Source of the DNA: Candidatus Hydrogenedentota bacterium
GTDB taxonomy: Bacteria > Hydrogenedentota > Hydrogenedentia > Hydrogenedentales > CAITNO01
DNA length: 6,556 nucleotides
Assembly: GCA_022710255.1 (NCBI GenBank)
Contig: JAKLHG010000228.1
Span: 1 to 6,556 of the forward strand
Reading direction: 5' to 3'
A program made the translations under genes and the position numbers. Shown one piece after another: positions 5,433 through 6,556 of the stretch. The notes below the pieces were generated by a model that was not told the origin of the DNA, searched no databases, and worked only from the letters and a program-made list of their open reading frames with translations. Position 1 is the stretch's first letter, and each line of letters starts with the position of its first letter.

Positions 5433-6556
5433 TTACCTCGAGTGATTAAGATACGCCGCCACCTCGGCCGCTGTCGCGGAGGCGCCGGCAACGGCGGAAC
5501 AGTCCAGGCGCTCCCGGGATGCCCGTGTCGCCGCGGCGGCAAGGCTCGTATCGCCGATAAGAATCGCTCCGGCGAGCAGGCCGTCACGGAACAGGAAACG
5601 CCTGTAGGAACCTTCCTGCCGGTCCACGATTTCCCGGTAACTGCCATCATCGGGCTGTATGACACCCATACTGAACAACTTGATGCCCAACACTTTCAGT
5701 GTGTTTGCCCGGGGCAGGCCGCCGAATTCAGACATGGCGCCGGCGGCATTGAAACCAGCGATGGTTCCCTGGTATTGGGCGGGTTCCCACAATCCGGCGA
5801 CGGCGCCGCCGAATTCCGCGCAGTCACCTGCCGCATAGATGTCGGGCGCCGAGGTGGCCATGCGCATATCGACGACAATCCCCTGATTAACAGCGAGGCC
5901 CGCGCGACGCGCCAGGTGGCTGTTGGCCCGCACACCCGTGGTGATGGTAACGGCCTTGGCCGTCAATCGCGAACCATCCTGGAGCAGTACCGACCCCACC
6001 GCACCTTCGCCTTCAATCGCCCGGCTGGAGGCCGTAGTACGGACGGTGATTCCCATGGAGGTCACATGCGCTTCCAGTACCTTCGCGGCATCCCGGTTTA
6101 ACTGGCGCGGCAGGAGGTATTCGAATCCCTCCAGCAGGGTCACCTGGACGCCCCGCCTCGCCAGCGCGCCCGCGGTCTCCAAGCCCAGGATGCCCCCGCC
6201 GATACAGACGCAGGGAGTGTCCTTCTCCACGAGAGAAAGGAGGGTGTGCGCATCCTTCAACGTTCGTACCGCGGACACGCCCCGCAGTTCCGACCCCGGA
6301 ATGGGGGGGATAAAGGGGTGGGCGCCGCAGGTCAGAATGAGTTTGTCGTAGGTAATACCTTCTCCGTTTTCGGTGGTGATCCTGTGCGCGTCCGGGTCCA
6401 GATCCTGGATGGTCACGCCCGTCCGCAGCTGTATCTGATGCTGCTCATACCAGTCGCGCGGATGCATGGTAAGTTCCGTATCGGCGATTTCGCCCGCAAG
6501 GCGGCGCGTCAGGTTGAGCCGGTAATAGGGCAAATCGGTTTCCGCCGTAAACAGAA
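5433..6556 (-). CDS. FAD/NAD(P)-dependent oxidoreductase (NirB-N / rubredoxin reductase type), 5'-truncated
   Basis: The frame stays open to the right edge (L-F-T-A-E-T-D before the TTG at 6533), so the start and the first FAD-binding glycine motif are outside the window. Numbering from 6533, P-Y-Y-R-L (2-6) is typical just after the first FAD strand of this family. L-I-L-T-C-G-A-H-P-F-I-P-P-I-P-G (65-80) is the conserved pre-NAD segment. I-G-G-G-I-L-G-L-E (111-119) is the NAD(P) Rossmann motif, and Glu135 ending its second strand favours NADH. T-S-A-P-D-I-Y-A-A-G-D-C-A-E (227-240) is the second FAD contact. The C-terminal domain (about 275-340) matches the small beta/alpha domain of rubredoxin or nitrite reductase flavoproteins. 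The redox partner cannot be told. It ends with a TAA at 5433, 55 bases before the lipoprotein ATG. Cytoplasmic by expectation. What lies upstream, for example a fused rubredoxin domain, is not visible. Confidence 0.85.
   Translation of the reverse strand, partial: LFTAETDLPYYRLNLTRRLAGEIADTELTMHPRDWYEQHQIQLRTGVTIQDLDPDAHRITTENGEGITYDKLILTCGAHPFIPPIPGSELRGVSAVRTLKDAHTLLSLVEKDTPCVCIGGGILGLETAGALARRGVQVTLLEGFEYLLPRQLNRDAAKVLEAHVTSMGITVRTTASSRAIEGEGAVGSVLLQDGSRLTAKAVTITTGVRANSHLARRAGLAVNQGIVVDMRMATSAPDIYAAGDCAEFGGAVAGLWEPAQYQGTIAGFNAAGAMSEFGGLPRANTLKVLGIKLFSMGVIQPDDGSYREIVDRQEGSYRRFLFRDGLLAGAILIGDTSLAAAATRASRERLDCSAVAGASATAAEVAAYLNHSR

Noticed and set aside
5378..5665. Extended lipoprotein start at 5665
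   Set aside because: The extra 96 residues are Pro/Arg-rich, overlap the oxidoreductase coding region, and would bury the lipoprotein signal that begins at 5377.
5178..6101. 307-codon plus-strand frame spanning the lipoprotein start and the oxidoreductase
   Set aside because: It is antisense to two well-supported genes and crosses their intergenic gap; the product is low-complexity Arg/Gly/His-rich with no motif.

Overview
The window looks like a bacterial chromosome fragment of fairly high GC content. It carries secreted polysaccharide-degradation genes and has the style of Planctomycetes, Lentisphaerae/Kiritimatiellae or Hydrogenedentes-like lineages. That placement is inferred from gene content (a heparinase II/III-type lyase, a secreted GH20-like hydrolase, a CehA/McbA-like PHP lipoprotein with a thrombospondin type-3-like calcium loop) and from a Gram-negative style lipoprotein signal. 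No rRNA or other taxonomic marker is present, so it is weak.

Layout: (1) 1-1836, plus strand: the C-terminal part of a heparinase II/III family polysaccharide lyase-like protein, cut by the left edge. (2) 1955-3043, minus strand: a secreted GH20-like glycoside hydrolase, convergent with (1) across a 118-bp gap. (3) 3044-3601: a 558-bp intergenic region with two copies of a roughly 77-bp inverted-repeat element whose arms read GTCATTGCGAGG-(N)-ACGAAGCAATCT, an AT-rich island between the copies, a stray third half-arm and a 12-bp palindrome. I see no gene there. (4) 3602-5377, minus strand: a 591-aa lipoprotein with a PHP-like (CehA/McbA-type) domain in which most expected metal-ligand positions are substituted. 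(5) 5433-6556, minus strand: an FAD/NAD(P)-dependent oxidoreductase of the NirB-N/rubredoxin-reductase type, cut by the right edge.

How they may work together: the lyase-like protein and the GH20-like hydrolase fit depolymerisation of uronic-acid and amino-sugar containing glycans (glycosaminoglycan- or mucin-like), but they lie on opposite strands and are not one transcript. The oxidoreductase and the lipoprotein are co-directional, 55 bp apart, and could be co-transcribed; no functional link between them is evident. The most noteworthy item is the lipoprotein, which keeps the sequence framework of a PHP metallohydrolase but appears to have lost its metal centre. I found no CRISPR array, tRNA, rRNA, insertion sequence or recognisable defence system. 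'A previously undescribed system' is not supported beyond these individual oddities.
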